Made by a program: the position numbers and the translations under genes | Part shown: positions 33,731 to 47,075 of the stretch, piece by piece | Layout of the letters: every line of letters starts with the position of its first letter | How positions within the stretch are numbered: the stretch's first letter is position 1 | Notes under the pieces: generated by a model | What the model saw: only the letters and a program-made list of their open reading frames with translations | What the model was told of the DNA's origin: nothing | The model's database searches: none | Source: Bolinopsis microptera | Taxonomy: Eukaryota; Ctenophora; Tentaculata; Lobata; Bolinopsidae | Assembly (NCBI RefSeq): GCF_026151205.1 | Contig: NC_087082.1 | Span: 3,376,001 to 3,440,000, forward strand | Direction: 5' to 3' | Length of the DNA stretch: 64,000 bases

Positions 33731-36700
33731 GGCATGCTTGTGAGTTACGAAGCCATACTACCCTAACATAGTTGCCCGACCCAACATGATCTGATCAATA
33801 AAATAGCTGATCTTGCGGAGGAGTGCATGCGAAGCCATTAAACATGAACACAGAATGATTTGATATAAATTAAAGCAAACTGCGCAGCGAACATTTCTGA
33901 AGGTGGGTAAGGAATAACCATCACCAGTGTATGACGCATAACTAATAACTTTAGGTCAATTCAGACTATTTGTGGATTCTTGAATTAGAATAATCAATGA
34001 TCAAGGCTAAATATTGGAAAAACTTGACAAACAAAAGGAATTACTCTCGTCAATTTCTCAATGACTACTCAGTTCATGAGTGCATTTCACAAATTACTGT
34101 CATGATACCAATCGCATTTCATAATTCCAGAACATATTTCGCCAATTTTCATCCTGACCAATCATTGTTCATGCAATTTGGTAAATAAAAATTGTGCCTG
34201 AGATTAATCTATAATTATTGATTTTTACAATTTAATGCGAATTTCACTTGGCTTACACTTACAGTCCTATATGGACGGCCAAAATCTGAACGGTTGACCC
34301 TCTAGTCCTCGTATTGACTATATTTATTGAGAACCGCTCATACATATATTAGTTGGGCTGTTCACTATTTTATCAATCAATGAGAAGGCTTCTACGGTCA
34401 GCGACGGTTAAATATGCGACGGGCGAAATTGTGACAACTCAGTGGATTGTGCTGCAAAATTAAACCATACACTCACCATGGCACAAAGATTAATTAGCTG
34501 ATCACTCCAACATGCGAAAATTTATAATGATTCACAAAAGTTATATAAATTAATAAGTAACTTTGATTATAACTTAATCGTGGCACCATGAAACAGCCTC
34601 GGTATTATCTACCCATCACTAATGATATTGCTACAAATAATATTATGACTGTAGTATTAATTATTATGTTACCACAAATAATATTATTGCAGCGGGTTCT
34701 GCTATCAGTTGTTGTGACTTTAACTACTGACAAAGTCTAACTTTTAAGTATATTCATGAACTTCAACAGATTAAGATCGGGTGATTGTGGGTGCAGTTCG
34801 ACGACCAATCTGATATATAATATATATAGATAACATAAACAACCCCAATTAAAAACGAATCGTCAAATTTTTTCTTTTTTCACTCGCACAAAAACAATGG
34901 TGAACCGTTTTAACTTTCGGAAGTAACTGCAAATGAATCGAAAATGATCGATATTAAGGACATATGAAACTGAACGGTTATACAATCTTACTGTTGCCAT
35001 ACTATTACTGAAAGACATAATGTGCCAACTCCAAGAATAAACTACGGGGAACAAAACGATATTGTCAGTCTTACCGGAATTATCAACCATGTCCACATCT
35101 TAACCCTCCGCTCCAAGATTGATATCATTATAACACCCCGGGGCTCGGTGATTATTAATCACAAGTTAGAGCAATGTTGTTGTTGAAGCCTGTTGTAGAT
35201 TCAGAGACGTAGAGTCGACCATCAATCGCGGGAATCCTCCTGATTACGGTAATTGTCACGTGTGAATACACGTGAAAGTTGAGAAGATCAGGAGCATGAA
35301 CTGTAGATTAAGGATGGCAGTTACTTAAGTGCTCACTCTGGAAAAGTAATCCACTGAATTGGTACCAACTAAGTTAAGCAGCTGTTAATTTTATTCAGCG
35401 ATATCATTTCATGGGTTCCTTAATGATCGTCTCAATGGCGTGAAAACAACTTTGATTTAATCAAATACCCTCCTAAAGGATCCAGCACATTCAGGATTCC
35501 TCTTCTGTAAACAGATATTGAATTTTAGGGCCCGATCAAAGGATTTGACCTAGCGTAAATTTTGATCAGACCGAGTAGAAATTCAATTTTGAGACGTACA
35601 ATTTTGTTCAATCTATTGTGATGTAAAGCTGATACATTGTAGACCAGCTGCCACAGAAATTAGTTATTTAGATTTTGTTATGGTCTAGATTTTTGTGATT
35701 TATTATTAGCAATCAAAGTTCAGACATTTGTAACTGTAATAATTTCAGTCAAACATAATCACAAGAAAATTACATCTCACCGCTTACTGCACAATCGCTG
35801 TTCCTCTCAAAATCGACACATACAATATGCCACAAACATATCCGACACTACACCAAATGGTATTAAACTAATATTGACATGACATCGAGATATAGCAGAT
35901 ATCTATCGAAATCATAAGATTAAGATTAACTGCATAGTATAGTAACCTATAACCTATAACCTATTGGGGTTACAGCGCATAATATATCGTGACCTAGGCA
36001 ACACAAAGGGCGCCCATTGTTGAGCTGATCTTCAACTACCTGGTTATTTCACAGGATTGACCGATATTAGCATCAAATCAAGAATATTAACCCATCTTTG
36101 GAACGGCTGATATCGTGGCGACATTAAATTTTAGCCGGCTTAACTTCACCGACACAGATACAATGTCCCCTGATTAATGGTCACCACTTTGGGCTGCTAT
36201 AATCAAGAATTATCTAGACGTAAAGGAAGCTATCCCACCCTTTAATCATAGGATTGAGTTTGAGCGTTACTGGGGCCCGATGGGAACATTACACCAGCCT
36301 GTCAGCCTATTACAAGTACAGCAGATGTCTGATTAGATGGAGATATTTTCAATCCGTTCGTATACTGAGGGTTGTCCGGAGGTTGTTTTTGGGTGCTATA
36401 ATGACTCCTAATTCATGAGGAGACTTTGCTCCGAGGTACAGAATAATTAGAAAACAGTATCTTTGCACACCCAGATACTCCAGCCTCCGCGCCGGCTCTG
36501 GTGGAGAATATTGTGCCATGTGCCGGGAAGAAGAAGAATATTCTAGAAAGTTTAAATTTAAGTCTTAGAAATAGAATTACGAAAGATGAAAGTCTGCATG
36601 TGCACACAAATAGGACATAACTCGAAGCGACCCGCTTTACTTGTGACTCGATTCGTTTTGGCTTTTTACAGCCATCAGGCCATCCACAAGGGAGTATCAC

Positions 36701-37620
36701 ATCAATAAATGTAATGGATTTGTAGTGTTGTAAGTTGTAATTAGCAAAACTATAAAACTGCTGAAGTATATATTTCTTTCAACGTTAGCTAACTTTCACA
36801 ACAAAAGTCTTAAAATTAGTAAGCAAAATTATATCTTAAATGAGTAAATTTGCTACAGTTATTAACCATTTAGTACTGTAGTTCAAGAACTTGAATATAC
36901 TTTACAGAATTCAGACGTCTTAATTAATTACTCTTGCATTGCAAACATTACTGTAGCGAGATTCGCAAGAATTAAGGAAAATGTCGAAGCCTCCGATTCC
37001 TTTCTAAAAAGTCGGATCAAAAGAAGCCACGAAAGTAAAAAGCAATCGTAAAAATTCTCTCAGAGAAGCAAACATTTGCTCCAACCAGAACCTAATATTA
37101 CTACAATGATGTTTATAAGCAGAGAAAAGATAATTAGAGCTTTAGAGGATGGTACCAAGTGTTCATGTAAAGTTGACTGTTTGACAACGTTGTCATCTAA
37201 TTGGTTACTCTAACCAAATGCAATATCAGCTGTTGATCTGGATAAAAATTCCTTCGCAAATCATTATTGGTGAAATCAGTGTTTTACTGTCGATTTAAAA
37301 AATAGTCATAGCTCATAATAATCATTTTAGCTATGATAATAGCCATGCTTGCGACTAAAACTTAAACTAAAATATCAGATTGCGACTAAATCCATCTATC
37401 AATTATACTCGATATGGACGCATATCATAAATCCTTATACTACCTTCAGCGACCTATAAGAAAAGAAGCTGTATCCTTTTAAACTAAAAACACACGGGTC
37501 TCCTGAAAAGATACACAAAAGAATATATAAAGGTCGAACTGCAATAATATCTAGAACAGTACACATGATAATATTAACATATCTTACCGAGAGCCTTAAT
37601 AAAATAAGGTGCATCATCAG

Positions 37621-37677
37621 CTATTCAATCAGCGCCTCTGTAATATCAAGCACTGATACAGAGGCACTGATTGAATG
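37621..37677. repeat. Long hairpin in the left arm
   Basis: ATTCAATCAGCGCCTCTGTA pairs with its inverse (one mismatch) across a short loop. The same hairpin appears twice in the right arm, at about 49812-49866 and 51630-51688, because that part is tandemly duplicated there. Confidence 0.8.
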
Positions 37678-38177
37678 AGTCAGTTCAGTAAAGTACTTAG
37701 TATGCTGTATTCGCGTGATTCTATAAATCTCTTGAATATGCCATGGGTTGTCTGGTACGGGGCAATATTCTACAAATTAGGCTCTTAAAGGTGGTGTGAT
37801 GTGAGGTAATTTATATTTGTTAGTTTTGACACAATATCGTGGTTAATCGCTGGAATTTAAATTACTTCCATGGGGCTCGTCGATCAAATTTTAAAATTTA
37901 AATTTATGGAGGCTCACTCCTTTCGACTGGTTTGGTATTGACAAAAGAATCTTGTGGCCTCAGTGAATTAAATCATCTCCAATGGAACAGGCAGTGGCTC
38001 ACACTCTGTTGATATTCAGGGAGATTTGAGGTTTCTCAACCTTACTAATAGTGTGTGTGAGTGTGTCCCACAACCAAGCAGTTAACCTAGAAGTCCGGCA
38101 TTATATATTATGTATTATGTATTATAATGATCCTGGACCTAAGTGGCGAGTAGCTCTGTCAACAACAAAAAAGGGTG

Positions 38178-38446
38178 ACCGACAACTGAACCCAATTGAA
38201 CCTAGTTCCCACGCAGTTAACAGGCACCCGATCAGCTTAATTGGGTGTCCAATCAGCTTAAATCCCAAAACGACAACTGAACCCAGGTCATATCACAACT
38301 GCACCGAAATGTTGTCTCTGTTTCTAACTGAAGATTGGGTTCAGTTGTCGTTTCAAAGTTAATTAGGTAGACTGATTGGGTTTAAAATTATTTTCCCAAG
38401 CTACCCTGTCTAGGAAAAGTCCAAATTGGGTTCAGTTGTCCGGTAG
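38178..38446. mobile_element. ~270-bp MITE in the left arm, CGACAACTGAACCCAATT ends
   Basis: The ends CCGACAACTGAACCCAATT and, inverted, CCGGACAACTGAACCCAATT face each other. The same motif occurs twice more inside. The element is also present in the right arm (about 49040-49307), so it predates the arm duplication. Confidence 0.65.
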
Positions 38447-40084
38447 CCACAAAAAATCTCCAATGGAAACTTCAATTACTTGAAACTATTTTATTCAGTC
38501 CCCTATGGAATGGGTATTGGGTACCCTCGGTTATTTATATTGAACCTAAATGGTACGACGCGACGAAATCTATTAAAAAGGGAGGTATTTAGATTTTTAA
38601 TGGAACCTACGTAGGTTTCAATAGTTTAGTTCATGTTACTATTTTACTAATTGATTTAAACGATTTAGTCTGTCCGTAATGGATTTTACATTATTTACTT
38701 ATACGCAGAGAACTCGTTTATTCAAAATTAAAAAAGGTTCAAATAAAAATATGTCGCCCAAACATCTCACATCGTGAGATTCTTACAAGTACAAGAATTC
38801 TAATCTGGATTTCCACGAATATTATAAAACCAAAAAAGAGAATATTGTAAGAAACCTCAAAAGAAAGTGATCATGCTTTTTAAGTTTTTAGTGCGTCAAA
38901 TTTGTTTGTTACCCGACTGAGGAATGAAGCCTTGAGACTATCCTTGACCAGGATAAATTCTTTTACATTAACAGACATTGTTTAGGCAATGAATGTGACT
39001 GTCACTTTCATCAGGAACTTTCATCAGAATGGTGGTCGGTAAAATCTTGGCAGCTTCTGAGCCATCTTGTGCTATGCAACATGATTCTTATTGTGTCTCA
39101 ATCCTGACAAGGCTATTTATGGTTCCTGAAACCTGTCATATCCAAACCACGATACAAGTTTCGTAGAAGATACACATATGGACTATGGAGACATGTCCTG
39201 AAGTGCGATAATGGAATATTTCATCAAAACAATGTAATGATAATTAAGCTATGCACAATCATAGAAGACAAAGCAATTGTAGAAGTTTACTAGATATTAT
39301 TAATCGATAAAAGGTTCTATAAAGCTTTTATAATAGTATAATACTGCGTAAGACAGATCTTTAGCCACGTTATTGTTAAACTATTGAATTGTTTAAGAAA
39401 TTCTATTGAAGTTTAATGAGCATTAGATAAGAGCGTGAACTTGGGATAATTTGGTTAAACTGAAAAAGATATGGACGATACCTAAATGTGCTTTGTAAGG
39501 TTAAGAGCCATATATTATATGGACACGTTCATTGAAGTTTGAGGATATTGGTAAATTTCTAAAATAGCGTTTTCGACGATAGTGGTTTAATTTTAGCATC
39601 TATTAATCTAGCGTGTTCATAAGTTCTGAACATTAGCCACGTGTCCCATACTCCCATATGCACTGCTCAGAAATAAAATGTATTGCTTTTAGGCACTATA
39701 ATGTAAAAAATGTCACATTTTTGTGACATTGTTTACCATAGCTGCCCAATTATCATTCCTTGGTCTGAAATATAGTAGATTAGGTCAATCTAACAATTAT
39801 GATACAACATTGGTTAAAGGGCACGGATCGAACGGCTTTAAGGCAATATTTCGTAAACTTTGTCACACTCAGAATACGAGACCTCTTTTCTACTGTGAGG
39901 TGTCCTCAAAACCCTTTCAACTCATTATTTGATGGTTCTTCTGCCAATCATAGCCCTAAAACATGTTGTTTTGAAAAGTTAGCTAATACATGCACTTGGT
40001 TATTGGGAAATGATGTAAATTCTGTCACATTATATAAAATTTGAAATTCTGGGTGAATTTCCGAAATCATTTATATCTGATTTT

Positions 40085-40870
40085 GGTTTGGAAGGCGGGA
40101 AAACTCTATATAAGGACGATACACGGATACAGTTGATTCAAGTATAGGGCAGTTGATGTAAACATCGTCACAAAATGATACGACATCGTAAATAGGTTAC
40201 ATTTTGCGGGGAAAATCTATATAAGGACGATACACGGATACAGTTTATTCAAGTATAGGGCAGTTGTTGTAAACATCGTCACAAAATGATACGACATCAT
40301 AAATAGGTTACATTTTGCGGGAAAACTCTATATAAGGACGATACACGGATACAGTTGATTCAAGTATAGGGCAGTTGATGTAAACATCGTCACAAAATGA
40401 TACGACATCGTAAATAAGTTAAATTTTGCGGGAAAACTCTATATAAGGACGATATACGGATACAGTTGATTCAAGTATAGGGCAGTTGATGTAAACATCG
40501 TCACAAAATGATACGACATCGTAAATAGGTTACATTTTGCGGGGAAAATCTATATAAGGACGATACACGGATACAGTTTATTCAAGTATAGGGCAGTTGT
40601 TGTAAACATCGTCACAAAATGATACGACATCATAAATAGGTTACATTTTGCGGGAAAACTCTATATAAGGACGATACACGGATACAGTTGATTCAAGTAT
40701 AGGGCAGTTGATGTAAACATCGTCACAAAATGATACGACATCGTAAATAAGTTAAATTTTGCGGGAAAACTCTATATAAGGACGATACACGGATACAGTT
40801 GATTTAAGTATAGGGCAGTTGATGTAAACATCGTCACAAAATGATAAGACATCATAAATAGGTTAAATTT
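40085..40870. repeat. 111-bp satellite, seven units with a three-unit higher order
   Basis: CTATATAAGGACGATACACG recurs at about 40105, 40216, 40328, 40439, 40550, 40661 and 40772. Unit 1 resembles 4, 2 resembles 5 (both with GTTTATTC and GTTGTTG), and 3 resembles 6 (both with AAATAAGTTAAATT). So a 333-bp trimer was duplicated as a block. Confidence 0.9.
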
Positions 40871-40919
40871 GGAAACAATGATTATAGAATGAAATAGTCT
40901 GTGATTAACATATTACATA

Positions 40920-42010
40920 CATTATAAAATGGGCAGGGGTTTTTATATTTCCTGTATCTCTGTATTAATCATTTCGGACTGTAATTAGGACTGTTCACGT
41001 GAAAGAAATTGTATCTAAATTTTACAATGACGTACTCGTATGTGACGAAATTTACATTTCTTGACCCTATTTTGAAGAATCATACCTCGGTTAGAATTCA
41101 ATGTTCTTCCAGGAATTATTGGTTGGTTAATGTTTAGCAAAATAGAACTCAAGTTTAACAATGCTGAGTTTAATTTTACTAAGTTACTGAAATGTGACGA
41201 AATTTACTTTTCCTGCCCCAACAGTATAATTTCAATGTGATGAAAAATTGGCATGGGTTTCTATATTTCCTGTATAAATCCATTCTAACTATAATAAGGA
41301 CTATTGATACGAAAGAAAATCTATCTAAATTTTAAAATGACGTATGTGACGAAATTTACATTTCTTGCCCCTATTTTAAAGAACCATACCTCAGTTAAAA
41401 TTCAATTTTCTTCCAGGAATTATTGGTTGGTTATTTTTCAGCAAATCAGAACCCAAGTTTAACAATGCTGAGTTTAATTTTACTAAGTTACTGAAATGTG
41501 ACGAAATTCACTTTTCCTGCCCCAACAGCATAGTTTCAATGTGATGAAAAATTGGCATGGGTTTCTACATTTCTTGTATAAATCTATTCCGACTATAATA
41601 AGGACTATTGGTAGGAAATAAAATCTATCTAAAATTTAAAATTACGTATGTGACGAAATTTACATTTCTTGCCCCTATTTTAAAGAACCATACCTCAGTT
41701 AAAATTCAATTTTCTTCCAGGAATTATTGGTTGGTTATTTTTCAGCAAATCAGAACCCAAGTTTAACAATGCTGAGTTTGATATCACTAATTTACCGAAA
41801 TGTGACGAAATTTACTTTTCCTGCCCCAACAGTATAATTTCAATGTGATGAAAAATGGGCATGGGTTTCTATATTTCCTGTATAAATCCATTCTAGCTAT
41901 AATAAGGGCAGTTGATATGAAAGAAAATCTATCTAACTGATGCTATGGCTGATGTGACGAAATTTACATTTCTTGCCCCTATTTTGAAGAATCATACCTC
42001 AATTAGTATA
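40920..42010. repeat. ~304-bp tandem repeat, about 3.5 units
   Basis: TGTGACGAAATTTACATTTC recurs at about 41041, 41345, 41649 and 41953. A second site per unit, GTGACGAAATTTACTTTTCC, lies about 160 bp further on. Units are diverged by several percent. Confidence 0.85.
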
Positions 42011-42270
42011 TAATGTTACTTTATCACCATCACTATGTCGATAAATTAGTTATTTTGCCAACACGGAGCAAATAAAGTTATAATATTTTTTTGTGACGAA
42101 ATTTGCAAATTTTTACCCTGTTCAGGTGTTGAAATTTTGCCAATGTTAACATATCACTGCCATATAATAATTTAAAATGACCGGCGTATGGTTGAAATAT
42201 TGTTAATTGATCCTTAGTACGTAATATAGGGTGTTTAAGTTGGTATACTAATATTTACTCAATTTCACAC

Positions 42271-42960
42271 CAGTGATGCACGCCGGTTCATTTTTCACCA
42301 ACCGGCGGCGGCGTGCCCAAAATGGCCCGGCGTGGCGGCGTTCGGCGGCGTAGAACATAATTTTGTCAAAATTTAGGTTTGAATTTCCAGGCCCACAAAA
42401 ATTGTAACGAAGTGGCCTCATAGCAGCGAGTAGCCCCATAATGCTACCATCAGAAAACTCTAATTTGTACTTTCAATTTCATGAGTATAATGACTTTAAG
42501 TGTTACAATACCTGGAATCAATGTTATTGTAATGTGACCTAATCACTGTTATTGTAATATTACCTAATTTTGTTAATTCCTGTTAATTCCTAATTCCTGT
42601 TATGTTTCAATAAATAGGAATGTTCATATTAAACGGCTAAAACAAGAAAAAAGTCTTGATCCTTTTATTAAAAGAAACATTATTCAATTTACTCAGTTAC
42701 ATTCAGGGATGACTTCACATTGTCCCAATTATATTTAAGAAAAATCAAATTCTTAACATTGTCGTTGGACAATCATGCAATTTGGATCTCCTAGAGTTCA
42801 AAATCAACCCCAACTGGCTCCATACTCTTTCTAATTCAGAACTAGTAGCTGCTTTGAAATTTTTTTAAATTTTCACGCCACGCCGACTTGAGAGGTATCG
42901 GCGTGGCGGCGTGTGAAAATGTGCCGGCGCGGCGGCGTCCGGCGGCGGCGTGCATCACTG
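42271..42960. mobile_element. 690-bp hAT-like element nested in the 4.0-kb element
   Basis: The ends are CAGTGATGCACGCCG and its inverse, with an exact 8-bp duplication TTTCACAC at 42263-42270 and 42961-42968. Both are diagnostic of hAT insertion. The ends are very GC-rich (GGCGGCG repeats) against an AT-rich background. No transposase is encoded. Confidence 0.9.
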
Positions 42961-44307
42961 TTTCACACATGTTGAGATATCATACAAATTTATGTGACTA
43001 AATTTACCTAATTCTGCCTTCTGTATTTGTATTTGCCTATAACAATGAAATATGTGAACAATTCCAAACACATTCAGCTCACAAAATAATGCTAGACTAT
43101 TCGGCATTTCTTGTCAGGATGTCATAAACATCCCTCATATAAATTTCTTAAATGTGTGACGGAGTTTACAAGGTGCTACCATTTAACGAAAAAAGTCGCT
43201 AAATATGTAGATAATAGTCATATGCAACTATCCTATAAATTTGAAATTCGGAAATTTGGTCAAACACGGCAACAAGGGGTCCATATAAACTCTGTCACGT
43301 TTTTATAGTGTGACAAAGTTTACAACTCACTGCCGGCCGCATTTAAACGATATCTTATTGTCTGATAAAGATATCGTTATGCGACAAAGTTTATCTAGAG
43401 GATGAAACGATTATCCTAACCATTGAGGGTTTATATAGTTTTATAGTGTGACACATTTTACATCATCGTGCCATTTAGTAGGGTCACTAATATTTACCAA
43501 TATCCTCAAACTTCAATGAACGTGTCCATATAACAATATTATATAAATACTAGAAAGCCCGTGGTCACAGGGAGGAAGCTAATAGTATTCTTTGGTAGTC
43601 AGTTTTTATAGCATCAACAAATATCCATCACAAAGAAGATACATCCAATTAAAATATAGCTCGCACTGAACACCACGTAATACTAATAACAAAAAAACTG
43701 ATAAAAATGCCCCTCTCAAATCCTTGCACGTGCAAGTGCACTTTTAACACCGTTACCATGGTTATTATGCAACTACCTATTTCTTATCTATTTGCACGTG
43801 GGCGGTCGTACAGTGTACAAAAACAATTCTCTGGATTAAAATAGAGATTCAGATTGGGGTTAGTGAAAAAGGTCAAGTTCTTAAGTTTATAATTAAGTTC
43901 ATAATTATAAACAGAACGGTGTTTCTATGGTTCCGAACAATTTAAAATCCGAATCACAAGCATAATTTTATTTGTCTATTTATTTATTCGATCGTTTATT
44001 CAATTATCCGATCTTATTTATTTATTTATCCTATCGTGATCGGTACTCAAAATAAAATTATTTTGAAAAAGACTACCATGGAATAATCGACCAAGTCTGT
44101 ATGTCCCATCTAGTTCAGTTGTGGTTTTATAAATCTAGAAGTTGCAATCCAAAGCTGGTTTGGAATATGCAGTCACTAGGTTAACACTATTTGCAGAAAT
44201 TTATTGCTCAAGGTAAACAAAAAAGAAGAAACTAAAAGGAACGACCTATAGTATTAACAACAAAACCTTATGAGAAGATGATCATGGGATCCTGGGATCA
44301 CCGGGGT

Positions 44308-44407
44308 NNNNNNNNNNNNNNNNNNNNNNNNNNNNNNNNNNNNNNNNNNNNNNNNNNNNNNNNNNNNNNNNNNNNNNNNNNNNNNNNNNNNNNNNNNNNN
44401 NNNNNNN
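44308..44407. other. Assembly gap of exactly 100 N
   Basis: A round 100-base gap is normally a placeholder for unknown length. It begins three bases after the left arm ends. Open frames running through it are artefacts. Confidence 0.99.
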
Positions 44408-44500
44408 CGACGACCACGTGGGTATAGTGACGTTGAGACCACGTGATAGGGTACCTAACACCGCCAGGACACGTGACATACACGATTACACGTGACCCAC
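44408..44500. promoter_or_regulatory. Cluster of four CACGTG E-boxes
   Basis: CACGTG occurs four times within about 80 bp, in GACCACGTGGG, GACCACGTGAT, GACACGTGAC and TACACGTGAC contexts. They could be binding sites for bHLH-zip factors or remnants of a degenerate tandem repeat. No gene is seen nearby. Confidence 0.35.
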
Positions 44501-47075
44501 TCTAATCAGTAACCAGTCGCTGTGAACCCTGGTTATTTTTGACATATTTACAGAGATCGGCGACATGGCAATCTTGTTGGGTATCGAGCAACAGGTGGTA
44601 TAGCCTCATTGTATTCCACCCATAAGTTTCTACACTTATAAGCGCCTCGCATAATATTCTCACGTTTAATACCTATGGGTTCATTATGCAGACTCTCATT
44701 TGCAATTTCTATACAACTTCTGCAAAGTTTTGCCAGTTTAAGTTGGAAATTTCAGTAAATGGGCTGGGTCTTTAAATTTGATTAACTTTAAGCACCTGCA
44801 AGCGAACACGGTGAGTATAAACTCACCGTGCTACGATTCACGGTATATTTGGAGCTGTGGTTCGTGGGTTGACTGTATCAACTGTTTAATGTTGACCGTT
44901 TTGGCTGTACTCTATAAAATATAAATGTGTCAGGTGCTGTTCCTATTCTAGATAGAATACATCTATCAAACAGTACCAGATATCGGCAATATCATATAAT
45001 CATCTTCAATACTTTACTTTCTATTAAAGTAATTACATGTGTAACCATTTCATTATGTTGACTGACCGATTGTTTGCTCTTTCTCATGACTCATTTAACA
45101 CTCATAAATAAATAAACTCATCATGGTTTCGGTTTTTTTGTGTGGTGGTGTCGTGACTCTTCAGGTCACTCTACCTCACCAAGCCCAGCAACTATTCCAC
45201 TGACTGACTGTTCAGTCCATGCTTGCTAGGAGCTAGCGACAACCCATTAGAATTGTTACTTACCTCACAGGTCGTTTGTATGGTTACAGATGCAGTTTTT
45301 GTGTCATACCAGGTCTTTGAACGAATGACCTTGGTTTTTAAATGCTTTACCGATTTGAACGACATTGATTTGTATATGACAAATTACAATAAAACTGTCT
45401 TAACTCTCGAATACTCTTGAATGTTTCATTTTCGTGTGTGGCCACTAACTTTAACCTTTTAGTAATTGTCATGACAGTAAACGGTTAACGTAATTTGCAC
45501 GTGTTGGCGCGAGCAAGCTGCTGGATATTCATTCGCAAAATCCTGGGACAGGAAGTCGACCAAATTAACCGCAAGGCTCTTCGATTATTATGCAAACTAC
45601 CAGACAATTTCTAGCTTTTGTTGTACAAATTACAGTGTTACTGTCAACTTCACAACGTGACTATTAATCGGTTCATTATTAAGATATGCAAGATGGTTAT
45701 AGAGCTTTTGTTAGTGAAAGTAAACTGGAGCACTCGTTGTGGGTCTCCGGCCTGACATTTGTGCTCATTACTTATATAATATAGCTACAAACACAGCTCT
45801 CAAGCCCTTAGACATTAAGACCAGGGCTGGGTCTGATTATAAGTCATTATGATATTGAATTTATATTTCATCTTATTGACTGCATTCTTAGAATTATTAA
45901 AATTACTATCATCTTATTGACTGCATTCTTAGAATTATTAAAATTACTATCAGCTGATTAAAACCACAGCAATTTCTTTTATTTCTCGCTGATTAAAACG
46001 GAGGGTTGTGTGTGTTATTTGGTGGCTCAATAAGACCGCCCAGGCCCCAGTGTACAATGGAAATATTCATAACAGCATTATATTCACGTCATTAACAGTA
46101 GGTACACGTCTACAGACAGATCTGAGCCCCAATTAAGACACTCAGCCGCCGCCCCACTGGCACTATACGAATATACAAATCACATAGATTTGTCATATTA
46201 GATTCTCAGGGTTGTAAGCGGTGAATAATTAGCGAATAATTACAGCCCCCCCCCCCCCCCCCCCCCCAATACCATAGTTTTATTCGTGATCTATTCTTTT
46301 GTGATTTAGTTTTCGCTGTTTGATATTTGCAAACACTATACCGATCAGCTTACATTTGAAAATTGTAAAGTCGGAATGATAGCGGGTATAATAATTCACA
46401 GGGTGTATATAGTTTGTTTAAACTTAGTTACTCACAGCTGTGCCCGTGTATCAAACAGCCAATCTCTCCTCGACAGTTCAATGAGTCAACTAATGTTTAA
46501 TAGCTGAAGTAGACCCCATCGGCATCAATGAACTAATCACATTACTCTGGTTACCAATTACCATCGTTACCCTGGTTACCCTAGTTACCATTTGCAACTC
46601 TAAAAAGTCAGCTATACCTCAGACCTCTCCCTCATTGATGATTGAACAACTTATTTGGTCATTATTTTCCTTTGTTAACTTTTAATATGTAATTTTCGAT
46701 GTTGGGTTATATAAATATTGTTGTATCAGTAACTCGGGAACTCTAGGTCCATGGCCATTTTAAGTTTATTTTTCTTCGCCATCGAATAATTAAATTTGGT
46801 ATGTTATAATGAACTACATGACTTCGTTTAATTTTATCTGATTTTATTTTTAGCTTAACTCGTTTGTGTATTTTGGTCTAGACGACTTTGTTTGTGTTTT
46901 CTCTCACAATTTCATATTTAATTTGTTGGTGCTCTGGGGCGCCTGATAGGAAAAAAGCCCCGAAACGGTGCCAGGTCTGTGACAGATGATTCTGGTTTAC
47001 AACGTCCTGCCCCAGATCCGATAAGATAAAATGATAATTAACTTTATACTGCCTGAAGCCCAGATCAACAGTTGA

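Larger units (their letters stand above)
39521..43527. mobile_element. 4.0-kb TIR element inserted only in the left arm
   Basis: The ends are a perfect 36-bp inverted repeat starting GGACACGTTCATTGAAGTTT. Flanks read ATAT on both sides; the right arm at about 47950-47970 shows the uninterrupted site with a single copy. A TA duplication with one extra terminal base fits equally well. No transposase was found: open frames are short and unrecognised. The interior is mostly two tandem arrays (111-bp and ~304-bp units) and a nested hAT element. The word GTGACGAAATTTAC or close variants recurs throughout. Confidence 0.9.
33731..44304 (+). repeat. Left arm of the giant inverted repeat
   Basis: The sequence from GGCATGCTTGTGAG (33731) to GGGATCCTGGGATCACCGG (44304) is the reverse complement of the right arm (47190-56289). 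Without its private 4.0-kb insertion (39521-43527) the arm is about 6.6 kb. Spot comparisons show about one to three differences per 100 bases. No gene is recognised in the shared sequence, and short open frames occur in both arms by descent. Similarity stops sharply at both ends, and the ends are not inverted repeats of each other. Confidence 0.9.

Noticed and set aside
33997-34188. 63-codon frame present in both arms (also at 55832-56023)
   Set aside because: Conservation follows from the arm duplication; composition is AT-driven and there is no recognisable domain.
44254-44483. Open frames on the minus strand through 44254-44483
   Set aside because: They run through the 100-N gap and have no real sequence over most of their length.
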